From Candidatus Desulfovibrio kirbyi (lineage in GTDB: Bacteria; Desulfobacterota; Desulfovibrionia; Desulfovibrionales; Desulfovibrionaceae), in assembly GCA_013374015.1 (NCBI GenBank), contig BLLL01000011.1, positions 1 through 64,000 of the forward strand: a stretch of DNA of 64,000 bases, read 5' to 3'. Within the stretch, counting starts at the first letter, position 1. Each line of letters starts with the position of its first letter. The notes beneath the pieces are model-generated. The model was not told the DNA's origin. It saw nothing but the letters and a program-made list of their open reading frames with translations, and did no database searches. Positions 51,716 through 64,000 of the stretch are shown here, in pieces. The position numbers and the translations under genes were made by a program.

Positions 51716-52609
51716 ATGAGCACTACAAATAAAGGTTTGGGGCGCGGGCTAGACGCGCTTTTTGGCGGAAACGCGCAACCGGACGGCACAACATTTTTAA
51801 CGACAACGCTGCCGGCGGCATCCCTTACGCCAAATCCGCACCAGCCGAGGCAGCATTTTGATCCGGACTCTCTTGCGGAACTTGCTGAATCCATAAAAAT
51901 GCAGGGAATCATTCAGCCGCTGCTAGTGCGCCCGCGCGCGGACGGGAAAACATGGGAAATTGTCGCCGGCGAACGGCGCTGGCGCGCCGCGCAACTGGCC
52001 GGTCTTGAAGAGCTACCGGTCTTTGTAAGGGACTTGAGCGATACAGAAGTGATGGCCGCCGCGCTGATCGAAAATTTGCAACGGGAAGATCTGAACCCTA
52101 TGGAAGAAGCCCAAGCCCTTCACGAACTGCGCGACGCGCTTAACCTCACCCAGGAAGAGGTGGCGGCGCGCCTTGGCAAAAGTAGACCCACCGTGACAAA
52201 CGCCCTGCGGCTTTTACAACTGCCACCGACTGCCCAGACAAATCTGCGCAACAGTTCAATCAGCGCAGGCCACGCCCGCTGCCTCCTGGGCATTGAGGGG
52301 GCGGAGCCTGCGGAAGAATTATGTAAACGCATCATAACCCACAAACTCACTGTGCGCGAGGCAGAAGAAGCCGTTTCCGCGTGGAAAAAATCAGGCACGT
52401 TCCCTTGGGAGACATCAGACGACGCAGACACAGCCACCCCACGCGCTTCGCGAAAAAAATCACCAGAGATGCGAAAACTGCAAAAAAACCTGAGTCAAAG
52501 CCTTAACTGTACTGTGGCTATCAGCGGGGACACCTCTGCCGGCCGCATCAGCCTGGCCTACGCAAGCAAAACCCAGTTCAACGCCCTGCTGGAAATTTTA
52601 AAAAGATGA
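51716..52609 (+). CDS. parB: Chromosome partitioning protein ParB
   Basis: GLGRGLDALFGG, NPHQPRQHFD, IAGERRWRAAQLAG-type motif. Confidence 0.95.
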   Translation: MSTTNKGLGRGLDALFGGNAQPDGTTFLTTTLPAASLTPNPHQPRQHFDPDSLAELAESIKMQGIIQPLLVRPRADGKTWEIVAGERRWRAAQLAGLEELPVFVRDLSDTEVMAAALIENLQREDLNPMEEAQALHELRDALNLTQEEVAARLGKSRPTVTNALRLLQLPPTAQTNLRNSSISAGHARCLLGIEGAEPAEELCKRIITHKLTVREAEEAVSAWKKSGTFPWETSDDADTATPRASRKKSPEMRKLQKNLSQSLNCTVAISGDTSAGRISLAYASKTQFNALLEILKR

Positions 52610-52707
52610 TGACCTCTTGCGCAGCAACACGCCAAACATCCCCTCCATCCAGGGATAATCGTAACGAGGTACGCAGACTCCCATAGAAGAGTTCGGCACG
52701 GCAAAAA

Positions 52708-53706
52708 TCAGCCGGAAGAAAGGCCGACATAACCGGATGCGTCATACGACGGCGCTCCCCGGAAATACCCGTTCACAAAATCGCGCACGGCCATTTCCCT
52801 GCCGCCCTCAGGGCGGAGATGAGAGACCACATACCAGCGATCCTCACAGGCAACCATGAGGACATCCTGGTGAATACGCGTGGTTCCCGGAGCAACGCCT
52901 GACAAGGCATCGCCCACATGCCCCGGCAGGAGCAGACAGACAAAAGACTGTGGGCGGCCATGAAACAGAAAGACCGCGCGCCCGCCCGGGCGCGGCGTCA
53001 TTGCGCGAATATGGGCATGGGTAGCGGATGCCGGTCTGTTCCAGCCGATCAGCCTGTCCTCATAGGTAATTTTAGACGCATACGTTGCCAGAGAATCATT
53101 CTGGTCTCTGGAAACCGCTCTGCCTGAAACAATATCTTCCAGAACTCCCACCAACAGGCGCGCGCCCTCAGAAGCCAGCAGGTCATGATAGACTCCAAAA
53201 ATGTGATCAGCCATCGGCACTTCACTCGCGGCAAAAATCGGTCCGGAATCAAGACGCTGCACAATACGCATGACGCTGACACCGGAAACACAGTCCTTTT
53301 TCCAACTGTCCATAAGCGCCCTCTGGATGGGTGCAGCGCCACGGTAGGCAGGCAACAGGGAAGCATGCACATTGAGGGATTCCAAAGCCGGGACGGACAG
53401 CACAGCATCGGGCAAAATCAACCCGTAGGAGGCCACCGCCAGAATATCCGGGGAAAAATCGGCCAGCATCATGATATCATGAGGATTGTTGAAACGCACA
53501 GGCTGAAAAACCGGCAGGCCAAGTTCAAGCGCCGCGCGCTTGACAGGGGGCTGGGCCAGCCTGTGTCCGCGCCCTGCGGGACGGTCGGGCCGGCAATACA
53601 CCGCGACAATGTCCGCCAGGGGGCACGCGACAAGTCCGCGCAGTATATGCACGGCAAAGTCCGGCGTGCCCATAAAGACTATTCGCAATTTTTTCGACTT
53701 CGGCAT
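52708..53706 (-). CDS. fmt: Methionyl-tRNA formyltransferase
   Basis: LRIVFMGTPDFAVHILRGL, NVHASLLPAYRGAAPIQRAL. Confidence 0.95.
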   Translation of the reverse strand: MPKSKKLRIVFMGTPDFAVHILRGLVACPLADIVAVYCRPDRPAGRGHRLAQPPVKRAALELGLPVFQPVRFNNPHDIMMLADFSPDILAVASYGLILPDAVLSVPALESLNVHASLLPAYRGAAPIQRALMDSWKKDCVSGVSVMRIVQRLDSGPIFAASEVPMADHIFGVYHDLLASEGARLLVGVLEDIVSGRAVSRDQNDSLATYASKITYEDRLIGWNRPASATHAHIRAMTPRPGGRAVFLFHGRPQSFVCLLLPGHVGDALSGVAPGTTRIHQDVLMVACEDRWYVVSHLRPEGGREMAVRDFVNGYFRGAPSYDASGYVGLSSG

Positions 53707-54203
53707 TTTTTTACCTTCGCGTCATACAATGAACGACGCAAATAACTGATCCGGTCAATAAAAAGCTTGCCGTCGAGGTGATCACATTCGTGCTGCAAAA
53801 CAATAGCGCAATAGTCGACAAACTCTTCATCAACGGAATTGCCGTCCAGATCCAGAGCGCTGCACGCCACACGAGAAACACGCGCGATATCGGCGCGGTA
53901 ATTGTACGGCACAGAAAGGCAGCCTTCCTTCGGGCTGACAATTTCATCACCCAGAAGCGTCAGCTGAGGATTTATCAGAGCGCGTGGAGCGTGAGATTCC
54001 TTGCCTTTCTCATTCAGGGGACACATCACAATCATGCGCACAAAATGCCCGACCTGAGGCGCTGCCAAACCAACCCCATTGGAGGCGTACATGGTTTCAA
54101 ACATATCCTGAGAAAGCGCGCGCACCTGATCGGTAATTTCAGAAATCGGGGCGGACATCTGCTTTAATCGGGGATCAGGATAGGTCAGGATATCCAGAAT
54201 CAT
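53679..54203 (-). CDS. def: Peptide deformylase
   Basis: ILTYPDPRLKQMS, GVGLAAPQVG, EGCLSVP, HECDHLDGKLF; overlaps the fmt start. Confidence 0.95.
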   Translation of the reverse strand: MILDILTYPDPRLKQMSAPISEITDQVRALSQDMFETMYASNGVGLAAPQVGHFVRMIVMCPLNEKGKESHAPRALINPQLTLLGDEIVSPKEGCLSVPYNYRADIARVSRVACSALDLDGNSVDEEFVDYCAIVLQHECDHLDGKLFIDRISYLRRSLYDAKVKKCRSRKNCE

Positions 54204-54214
54204 GGATATATATC

Positions 54215-56083
54215 CTACTCTGTTCCGCATGCTCCTGCCGAAGCTGCGGCGTTTTCCCTCAAACGCAGGCCAAGATCACACAACTGGGCAGAAGAAACTT
54301 CAGAGGGCGCTTCTGTAAGCAGACATGCGGCTTTCTGTGTTTTGGGAAAAGCAATGACATCGCGGATACTGGAAGCTTTGGCCAGCAGCATCACAATCCT
54401 GTCCAGACCAAGGGCGATGCCGCCGTGCGGTGGCGCGCCTTGTTCCAGAGCGCGCAACAAAAACCCGAAACGGCTCTCGGCGGATTCCGGCGAAAAGCCG
54501 AGCGCCGCGAACATGCGCCGTTGCGCGTCAGCCGAATGATTGCGGATGGAACCACCACCAATCTCATTGCCGTTCAGCACTATATCATACGCGCGGGCAA
54601 AGGCGTTGGCCGGATCGGAGACCACCTTGTCAAGAGAATCCGGCGCCGGGGAGGTAAAGGGATGGTGACAGGCCATATAACGCTTTTCCGCTTCGTCAAA
54701 CTCAAAGAGCGGAAAATCCGTCACCCAGAGAAAATTGAACGCATTTTCGGGAATCAATTCCAGCTGTTCACCCAGATGTACCCGCAGATTGCCGAGTGCG
54801 GCATTGACCATTGCAGTTTTGCCCGCCTGAAAAAAAAGAATATCATCATTGTGCGTGTCCAGCGCTTCCGCAATGTGCTTGCGCTCAGCCTCAGACAAAA
54901 ATTTGACAATGGGAGACTGCCATTCTCCGGGCTTGATCTTGATCCACGCAAGCCCCTGAGCGCCATAATTTTTGACAAATTCCAGCAGATCGTCGATTTC
55001 CTTGCGCGAAAGGGGCGCGCCGCCGGGCACCTTGAGGGCCTTCACCCTTTCGGCGTTGGCAAAAAGCGCAAACTTTGAAGCACGGGTAGCTTCTGTCAGG
55101 TCCACAAGTTCCAGTCCGAAACGAGTGTCGGGCTTGTCAACGCCATAGCGATCCATGGCCTCCAGCCAGGTCATTCTGGAAAAGGGCAACGACACCTGGC
55201 GTCCCATAACATTCTTAAAAATACGCGCCATGAGGCCTTCGGCCATCTCCATAACCTGAGCTTCGTCCACAAAACTCATTTCAATGTCCACCTGGGTAAA
55301 TTCCGGCTGGCGGTCAGCGCGCAAATCCTCATCGCGAAAACAGCGCACAATCTGAAAATACCTGTCCATGCCGGCAACCATCAACAGTTGTTTGAATAAC
55401 TGCGGCGATTGGGGGAGGGCATAAAATTCGCCCGGATTCAAACGGCTGGGCACCAGAAAATCGCGCGCGCCCTCGGGCGTGGATTTAGTGAGGATGGGCG
55501 TTTCCACTTCCACAAAATTGCCCTCGTCCAGATACGAGCGCACAGCCTGCGTTACCTTGTGCCGTAAACGGAGGTTCGCCTGCATCCACGGACGACGCAG
55601 ATCAAGGTAACGCCACGCAAGACGCAGATTCTCGCCCACATCGCAACGTTCTTCGATGGGAAAGGGAGGCGTTTTTGACGTATTGAGAAGTTTCCATTCA
55701 TGCACAACAACCTCAATTTCGCCTGTCGGCAACGCGGGATTGACCATGCCCTCCGGTCTGCGACGCACCGATCCTCTGACCGCAAGCACGTATTCAGAGC
55801 GCAGAATGTGTGCACTCTTGTGGACTTGCGGCGCGATGTCCGGACTGAATACAACCTGGGTAAGACCGCCGAAGTCACGCATATCAATAAATATCAACCC
55901 GCCGTGGTCACGCCTGAACTGTACCCAGCCCATCAGGCAGACAGCAGTTCCGGCGTGTTCGCCAGTCAACTGTCCGCAGGTGTGAGTGCGCTTCCATTCG
56001 CCAAGGTCAGCAATACATTTTTGATGTTCCAGTTGCAGGTTCTGGGCGTCTGGAACATGATTTGCCGTATTTTCGTGCGTCAT
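54215..56083 (-). CDS. aspS: Aspartyl-tRNA synthetase
   Basis: GWVQFRRDHGGLIFIDMRDFGGLTQVVF; FRDEDLRADRQPEFTQVDIEMSF. Confidence 0.96.
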   Translation of the reverse strand: MTHENTANHVPDAQNLQLEHQKCIADLGEWKRTHTCGQLTGEHAGTAVCLMGWVQFRRDHGGLIFIDMRDFGGLTQVVFSPDIAPQVHKSAHILRSEYVLAVRGSVRRRPEGMVNPALPTGEIEVVVHEWKLLNTSKTPPFPIEERCDVGENLRLAWRYLDLRRPWMQANLRLRHKVTQAVRSYLDEGNFVEVETPILTKSTPEGARDFLVPSRLNPGEFYALPQSPQLFKQLLMVAGMDRYFQIVRCFRDEDLRADRQPEFTQVDIEMSFVDEAQVMEMAEGLMARIFKNVMGRQVSLPFSRMTWLEAMDRYGVDKPDTRFGLELVDLTEATRASKFALFANAERVKALKVPGGAPLSRKEIDDLLEFVKNYGAQGLAWIKIKPGEWQSPIVKFLSEAERKHIAEALDTHNDDILFFQAGKTAMVNAALGNLRVHLGEQLELIPENAFNFLWVTDFPLFEFDEAEKRYMACHHPFTSPAPDSLDKVVSDPANAFARAYDIVLNGNEIGGGSIRNHSADAQRRMFAALGFSPESAESRFGFLLRALEQGAPPHGGIALGLDRIVMLLAKASSIRDVIAFPKTQKAACLLTEAPSEVSSAQLCDLGLRLRENAAASAGACGTE

Positions 56084-57315
56084 GACGCCGCTCCCATATA
56101 CTGAGCAGCGCAAGCCTGGGAAATACGCGCCTGCTCGCCGCTGTCCAGCGTTTTTACTGTTACTGTGGCGTCAGCCGCCTCGTCGGAACCAATAATCAGA
56201 CAAAAACGCGCTTCGGATTTGCCCGCCTGACGCATACGGTTTTTGAAGCTGCCCTGAGAAACGTCACAGATGCCCCGCAACCCGTTTTCACGCAAGTGAC
56301 GAACAAAAACAAATGACTGCATTAAAAGTTCGGCATCCATCGCCAGCAGATAAAAATCCGGACGCGACACGGGCGCCTTAGGCAAAAGCAGCGCCATGCG
56401 CTCCATGCCGCAGGCAAAACCGACACCGGGCACATCCGGCCCACCAAGAGAGCGCGCAAGGCCGTCGTACCGACCGCCTCCGGCGATGGCGGACTGCGCC
56501 CCGACCGCAGCGCTCGTCACCTCAAAGGTGGTGCGGCAATAATAATCCAGACCGCGCACAAGGCGGTGGTCAATCTCAAAAGACCGTCCGCGCAGGGCAT
56601 CCCGCACTGTGGCAAAATGCCGCGCACAGGAATCGCAGTGATACTCAATAAATTTTGGCGCGTTCTGCGTGGCGGCGCGGCAACAGGACTGTTTGCAATC
56701 CAGAACGCGCAGGGGATTTACAGCGGCTCGCCTGAGGCAGTCAGGACACAGCACCCCCTGTTCAATGCGACCAAAATATGCGGAAAGGGCAGTGCGGTAG
56801 TTTGGCCGACACATAGCGCATCCCAGAGAATTAAGTTTGAGGATCACGTCAACAATGCCCAACACACCCAGATAGCGCAACAGCATGTCAATAAGTTCGG
56901 CATCCACAAAGGGAGAATCGCTTCCCAAACATTCCGCATTTATCTGATGAAACTGGCGCATTCTTCCCTTTTGCGGCCGCTCATAGCGGAACATCGGCCC
57001 GAAGGTAAAAAACCGGCTCATCGCTTCGCGGGCAAGACAGCCGTCGTCTATCAGAGCGCGCATAACGCCGGCTGTCGCTTCCGGACGCAAGGTCAGGGAG
57101 CGATCCTTGCGATCCGCAAAGGTAAACATTTCCTTGGCGACAACGTCCGTTTCCTCGCCAATGGAACGGCAAAAAAGTTCGGTGTGCTCAAGCAGCGGGG
57201 TACGCAATTCCGCAAAACCGTAACCGGCAAAAACACTCCGCGCGCACGATTCCATCCGTGTAAACGCCTCGCTTGCCGGCGGAAACATATCCGCAAAACC
57301 TTTTATGCGCGTCAC
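56080..57315 (-). CDS. hisS: Histidyl-tRNA synthetase
   Basis: RIKGFADMFP, TLRPEATAGVMRA, GGRYDGLARSLGG. Confidence 0.95.
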   Translation of the reverse strand: MTRIKGFADMFPPASEAFTRMESCARSVFAGYGFAELRTPLLEHTELFCRSIGEETDVVAKEMFTFADRKDRSLTLRPEATAGVMRALIDDGCLAREAMSRFFTFGPMFRYERPQKGRMRQFHQINAECLGSDSPFVDAELIDMLLRYLGVLGIVDVILKLNSLGCAMCRPNYRTALSAYFGRIEQGVLCPDCLRRAAVNPLRVLDCKQSCCRAATQNAPKFIEYHCDSCARHFATVRDALRGRSFEIDHRLVRGLDYYCRTTFEVTSAAVGAQSAIAGGGRYDGLARSLGGPDVPGVGFACGMERMALLLPKAPVSRPDFYLLAMDAELLMQSFVFVRHLRENGLRGICDVSQGSFKNRMRQAGKSEARFCLIIGSDEAADATVTVKTLDSGEQARISQACAAQYMGAAS

Positions 57316-57317
57316 AC

Positions 57318-58751
57318 TCAGATCATCCAGCCGTTAAAAGATTTCAGACCCCAACCACGGCCACACGTGGCCTCAAGGCGATGCTTGCCGGTTTCCGCGT
57401 TTTTCAGCGGGTAATCGCCGGTAAAGCAGGCCAGACAATAGCGATCCGAATGCATCACAGAGCGCAACAAACCGTCAATGGTCAAATAGTGAAGAGAATC
57501 CACATTCAGTTTTTTTATGATTTCAGGCAACGTGTATCTGGCGGCGATCAGCTCACCGCGTGAAGCAAAATCAATGCCGTAGTAACAGGGAAATTTGACC
57601 GGAGGACAACTTATGCGGATATGCACTTCACGCGCGCCCAATTCTCGCAATTTTTGCACACGGGTCATCACGGTGGTGCCGCGCACAATGGAATCATCCA
57701 CAATGCAAATACGCTTGCCCTCGATCATGGCGCGTACCGGATTGATCTTTATCCGCACGCCAAAGCTGCGCATGGACTGCGTGGGCTGAATAAAGGTACG
57801 CCCAACGTAGTGGTTGCGTATCATGGCGTGTTCGTAAGGCAGATCAGATTCCTGCGCAAAACCCAGAGCGGGGTAAACGCCAGAATCCGGAAAGGGCATG
57901 ACAAAATCAACGTCCGGCGTGGATTCGCCGGCCAGTTGACGCCCCATTTCCTTGCGACAAAGGTAGACCTGTTCATCAAACACATAGGAATCCGGACGGG
58001 CGAAATATACCAGTTCAAAAATGCACTGGCGCGTTACCGCCGGCGCAACAGGGCGCAGATACTCACTGTGCTCACCGTTGTCGTCCACAATAAACAGTTC
58101 GCCGGGAGCGAGCGAACGCACATAATCGGCTTCCAGCAGATCAAATGCGCATGTTTCAGAGGCAAAAACAGGCGATCCGTTGAGCCGCCCCAAGGACAAA
58201 GGATGAAAGCCCAGCGGATCACGAACCGCAATGAGCGTGGAGCCGACAAGGACAAGAAGGCAGTAGGCGCCGCGCACGCGCGCGCACACATCACGTACCG
58301 CTTCAACAAGGTCATTTTTACGCAATGCACGCGCCAGCAAATGCAAAAAAACTTCCGTGTCGTTCGTGGTGGTAAAAATACTGCCGTCGCGTTCAAGCTC
58401 ATCGCGCAACGCCTGGATATTGATCAGATTGCCGTTGTGCGCCACTGCGATGGCATAGCCCTGAAAATGCACAAGACAGGGCTGGGCGTTGCATAGGGCG
58501 GAAATGCCGGTTGTGGAATACCGCACATGACCAATGGCAATTTTACCCTGCAACTGCCGCAGATCGTCTTCGGAAAATACATCAGGCACAAGTCCCATGC
58601 CTTTGTGTTCATACACCCTATGAACATCAACCGTCACGATTCCGGCGCTCTCCTGTCCCCTGTGCTGCTGGGCGTACAGGCCAAAATAAGCCAGACGCGC
58701 AGCCTCATCATGAGAATGTATGGCAAAAAGACCGCATTCGTGCCGCATCAT
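57318..58751 (-). CDS. purF: Amidophosphoribosyltransferase
   Basis: HECGLFAIHSHDEAARLAYFGLYAQQHRGQESAG; IVDDSIVRGTT; start chosen near 58748-58751. Confidence 0.95.
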   Translation of the reverse strand: MMRHECGLFAIHSHDEAARLAYFGLYAQQHRGQESAGIVTVDVHRVYEHKGMGLVPDVFSEDDLRQLQGKIAIGHVRYSTTGISALCNAQPCLVHFQGYAIAVAHNGNLINIQALRDELERDGSIFTTTNDTEVFLHLLARALRKNDLVEAVRDVCARVRGAYCLLVLVGSTLIAVRDPLGFHPLSLGRLNGSPVFASETCAFDLLEADYVRSLAPGELFIVDDNGEHSEYLRPVAPAVTRQCIFELVYFARPDSYVFDEQVYLCRKEMGRQLAGESTPDVDFVMPFPDSGVYPALGFAQESDLPYEHAMIRNHYVGRTFIQPTQSMRSFGVRIKINPVRAMIEGKRICIVDDSIVRGTTVMTRVQKLRELGAREVHIRISCPPVKFPCYYGIDFASRGELIAARYTLPEIIKKLNVDSLHYLTIDGLLRSVMHSDRYCLACFTGDYPLKNAETGKHRLEATCGRGWGLKSFNGWMI

Positions 58752-58776
58752 AAGTATCCCCAATAGTCCCGGAAGT

Positions 58777-59574
58777 CTATTTTCTACGCTTTTTACGTAA
58801 CTGTGCAATGCGGTTGTCTATCACTGCCGTATTCGGGTACGTGGTGCGAACATGCTGAAATTGCACGAGCGCATCGTCAACCCGTCCAAGCTGCTCCAGA
58901 GCATCCGCCAGTATGTACCCTGTCAGGCCGGCAAGTTCCGCGTCCGGCTCCGCGTCAAGTATCTGCAAAGAAAGATCGGCTGATTCCTGCCAGCGTTCAC
59001 GGGTACTGTCCATATCGGCAAGATCATACATGCACAGAACTTTGACGTGATCGGGCAAGGACAGGGCAAGGCATTGCTGCAAAATGTCCTCAGCCGCGTC
59101 AAAACGGCGCAAGCTGAACTGCACGGCCGCCAGCCGGCGGTATCCGTACACTGTTTGCTCGGAGGTCAGATCCACCAGACCAATATAAGCGCTCCATACG
59201 TCAGCGGCGCGTTTGTACCTGTGCAGCTCTTCGGTAAGAACACCCATGCGCTCTAGGATGCTCCTTGTCTTGTCGTCACTGTCGGCGAATTCCTCCAGCA
59301 TGGCGCCCAGATACTCCAAGCTGGCGTGCGGCTCGGTAACGTGACTGTTTGTCGCGGCAAGCAGCATGTTCCAGGCTTCCCAACGCCTTTTCGGAAGCTG
59401 CTCCTCGCGCAAACAGCGGCGCAAAAGACGTTCCGCCAAAGGCCAGTCACGCTCTGCAACAGCCACGCGGGCAACCGCCAGATCTCCCTCGGAAATCTCA
59501 AAAGAGGCACGTTCACACCCTGCAAGACACAACAGCAGCAGGAGAGCAGAAAAAATGCCTTTAGCGGTCATCAT
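58777..59574 (-). CDS. TPR-type lipoprotein
   Basis: Lipobox LLCLAGCER; helical repeat-rich body. Confidence 0.6.
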   Translation of the reverse strand: MMTAKGIFSALLLLLCLAGCERASFEISEGDLAVARVAVAERDWPLAERLLRRCLREEQLPKRRWEAWNMLLAATNSHVTEPHASLEYLGAMLEEFADSDDKTRSILERMGVLTEELHRYKRAADVWSAYIGLVDLTSEQTVYGYRRLAAVQFSLRRFDAAEDILQQCLALSLPDHVKVLCMYDLADMDSTRERWQESADLSLQILDAEPDAELAGLTGYILADALEQLGRVDDALVQFQHVRTTYPNTAVIDNRIAQLRKKRRK

Positions 59575-62095
59575 CCGGACCAGAAAATTCCAAAACTCCG
59601 TCAGCAGCGGGCAAACGGGCTACTCTGGATTCGCCGTCATCACTGTTGTCACACCCGGTCTGACCGCCCTCATCGACCCTGTCAAAACCAACTACGTGCG
59701 CGCCATCGGCCATCCGCACCAACAGAACTCCCTGGGTTGCCCGTCTCTTGCTGCGCACATCCTCAACGCCGATACGCACAACCTTGCTGGCTGACGTCAG
59801 CAACACCAGCCCATCGTTGTCGCGCACAGGCATGGCGCCCACAACAGAACCTGTTTTTGCCGTAACCTTGAAATTAATGATACCCTTGCCGCCACGGGAC
59901 TGCAAGCGGTACAGATCAACCTTGGTGCGCTTCCCGAAACCGTTGGCGGAGATGGAAAGAATCTCCGTGGTCTGGTCCGCGTCTTTCAAAATGACGCCTG
60001 CCACAACGCAGTCATGACGCCTGAGCGCAATGCCCTTGACACCAGTTGCTACACGCCCCATCGGTCGAATATCCTGACAGGAAAAACGGATGGCAAAACC
60101 GTCCGCCGTGGCAAGCACGATATGACTGTCTTCACGGATGGAGCGTACAAGCACCAACTCGTCGCCTTCCCTCATGCCGACGGCCATAAGGCCCGTTTTA
60201 CGGCTGCGCGCATACAGTGAGGCGGCGGAACGCTTTACCATGCCGCTTTTTGTGATAAACAGAAAATATTTGTCTTCGGCAAAGGCGCGCACCGCCAAAA
60301 CCGTGGAAACCCATTCTCCCTCATCCAGGGGCAGGAGGTTGTTGATATGTACGCCCTTGGCCGTACGGCTGCCTTCAGGAACCTGATGCGCCTTCAATTG
60401 GTGCATACGCCCCTTGTTTGTAAAAAGACAAAGATACTGGTGATTGGTTGTTGTCAAAAACTCCTGTACATAATCGTCTTCTGAAATATGCAGAGCGGCG
60501 ATTCCCTTGCCGCCGCGCTTCTGCTGCTGATAATTTTCCAGATTTGTGCGCTTCATGTAGCCGCGCCTGGAAAGCGTAATCACAACTTCCTCGTCAGGGA
60601 TCAGGTCTTCAATATCAATGCCGGCCCGCGCTTCGGCCAGCACTTCCGTACGGCGTTTACTCGCAAAGGCGGCGCGGATTTCGGAGATTTCACGCTTGAG
60701 TTCTGAGCGCAGAACTTCCACATTGCCCAGTATTGATTTGTAAAATTCAATTTTTTGCAACAATTCCCTGTACTCGTTGAGCAGTTCTTCGCATTGCAGG
60801 CCTGTGAGACGCTGCAAGCGCATCTCCAGAATCGCCTTTGCCTGAATTTCCGAAAGAGCAAAGGTCTGCATCAGACCGGCGCGGGCTGTCTCAGGATTTG
60901 TCGAAGCGCGGATCAGGGCAACCACAGCGTCAATATTGTCAATGGCAATTTGCAAACCTTCAAGAATATGCGCCCGCGCTTCGGCTTTTTCCAAATCAAA
61001 ACGGGTTCGGCGGATGACGACTTCACGTCGATGATCCACAAAACAAGCCAACGCCGACTTGAGATTCAACAGTTGCGGGCGGTTGTCCAGAACAGTCAGC
61101 ATATTGATTCCAAAACTGCTTTCAAGAGGCGTGAACTTATACAGGGCATTGATAACAATATCCGGAATAACGCCGCGCTTTAAATCAAGAACAACGCGGA
61201 TTCCGTTGCGGTCGGATTCGTCGCGCAAATCGGTAACGCCGTCAAGCTTGCGGTCATTCACCAGTGCCGCAATCTTTATCACCAGAGATTTCTTGTTCAG
61301 CGCAAAGGGTATTTCCGTGATAACCAGAGACTGCAACCCTTTTTTGCGCTCTTCCAGGTCAACGCGGCCACGCACCTTCACCGTGCCGCGCCCCGTGTGA
61401 TAGGCGTCGTACAGTCCCTTGCCGGCATATATAAAGCCGCGCGTCGGAAAGTCCGGTCCCTTGACCAGCTGCATAAGATCGTCCACACTGCAGTGCGGAT
61501 TGTCCAGCAGCAAGAGCAATGCATCACACAGCTCGCGCAGGTTGTGGGGCGGGATATTTGTCGCCATGCCCACAGCAATGCCCGATGTGCCGTTAAGCAG
61601 GAGATTGGGCACACGCGTGGGCAATACCACTGGCTCCTGCAGTGTGTTGTCATAATTTGGCCGAAAATCAACCGTGCCCTTGTCCAGATCAGCCAGAAAT
61701 TCCTGGGCCAAGCGCGACATGCGCACTTCTGTATATCGCATGGCCGCAGCCGGATCGCCGTCAATGGAGCCAAAATTGCCCTGACCGTCCACCAGAGGAT
61801 CGCGCATGGAAAAATCCTGCGCCATACGCACTATCGCGTCATACACCGCAGAGTCGCCGTGTGGGTGATATTTGCCGATCACATCGCCGACAATGCGGGC
61901 GGATTTTTTGTGCGGCCTGTTGTAGCTGTTGGCCAGTTCGTGCTGGGCAAACAGAATGCGGCGGTGCACAGGTTTCAGACCGTCACGGGCGTCAGGAATC
62001 GCGCGACCGATAATGACAGAGAGCGAATATTCCAGATAGGACTTGCGAAGTTCCTGCTCAATGCCGACCAGGGGATATTCTACATATTCAGCCAC
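59561..62095 (-). CDS. gyrA: DNA gyrase subunit A
   Basis: [49 protein letters not shown]. Confidence 0.97.
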   Translation of the reverse strand: MAEYVEYPLVGIEQELRKSYLEYSLSVIIGRAIPDARDGLKPVHRRILFAQHELANSYNRPHKKSARIVGDVIGKYHPHGDSAVYDAIVRMAQDFSMRDPLVDGQGNFGSIDGDPAAAMRYTEVRMSRLAQEFLADLDKGTVDFRPNYDNTLQEPVVLPTRVPNLLLNGTSGIAVGMATNIPPHNLRELCDALLLLLDNPHCSVDDLMQLVKGPDFPTRGFIYAGKGLYDAYHTGRGTVKVRGRVDLEERKKGLQSLVITEIPFALNKKSLVIKIAALVNDRKLDGVTDLRDESDRNGIRVVLDLKRGVIPDIVINALYKFTPLESSFGINMLTVLDNRPQLLNLKSALACFVDHRREVVIRRTRFDLEKAEARAHILEGLQIAIDNIDAVVALIRASTNPETARAGLMQTFALSEIQAKAILEMRLQRLTGLQCEELLNEYRELLQKIEFYKSILGNVEVLRSELKREISEIRAAFASKRRTEVLAEARAGIDIEDLIPDEEVVITLSRRGYMKRTNLENYQQQKRGGKGIAALHISEDDYVQEFLTTTNHQYLCLFTNKGRMHQLKAHQVPEGSRTAKGVHINNLLPLDEGEWVSTVLAVRAFAEDKYFLFITKSGMVKRSAASLYARSRKTGLMAVGMREGDELVLVRSIREDSHIVLATADGFAIRFSCQDIRPMGRVATGVKGIALRRHDCVVAGVILKDADQTTEILSISANGFGKRTKVDLYRLQSRGGKGIINFKVTAKTGSVVGAMPVRDNDGLVLLTSASKVVRIGVEDVRSKRRATQGVLLVRMADGAHVVGFDRVDEGGQTGCDNSDDGESRVARLPAADGVLEFSGPDDDR

Positions 62096-62128
62096 AACTG
62101 CCTCGATAGTGAATGTGAAAAAATATAC

Positions 62129-64000
<1,872 letters not shown>

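Overview
A 64 kb bacterial window, densely coded. By gene content it is a Desulfovibrio-type sulfate reducer (inference from dsrMKJOP, sat and hdr-flx). From left to right: (i) a truncated secreted-protein gene at the left edge, preceded by a roughly 31-unit (TG/CA)n tract and a strong leader hairpin; (ii) dsrMKJOP on the minus strand with an RsbRD_N-like gene and a VKOR/thioredoxin-like membrane protein, then sat; (iii) a divergent hdrCBA-flx cluster in which the MvhD/FlxD and FlxC-like parts appear to be one ORF; (iv) a tandem HdeA-like periplasmic protein, a transposase relic ending in a fold-back palindrome, and fliM; (v) housekeeping genes: pgk, tkt, rpe, pheT/pheS split by a small secreted ORF, rplT, rpmI, infC, thrS, tRNA-Val with an adjacent degenerate tRNA copy, ribF, a DEAD-box helicase, hisI, hisG, an O-antigen ligase-like gene and thyX; (vi) a CusCFBA-type metal efflux operon with a Cys-rich leader ORF; (vii) an epimerase and a U32 peptidase; (viii) a decay zone with an nrfA pseudogene and an internally deleted IS1-like element; (ix) parA and parB, with two parS-like sites and a converging zinc-ribbon ORF between them; (x) fmt, def, aspS, hisS, purF, gyrA and gyrB, the last running off the right edge. 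No CRISPR array, prophage or clear defence system was seen. No fully new multi-gene system can be claimed from sequence alone. The most unusual items are the long dinucleotide tract with its leader hairpin, the tandem HdeA-like protein, the fused Flx subunit, the tRNA relic and the nrfA decay.
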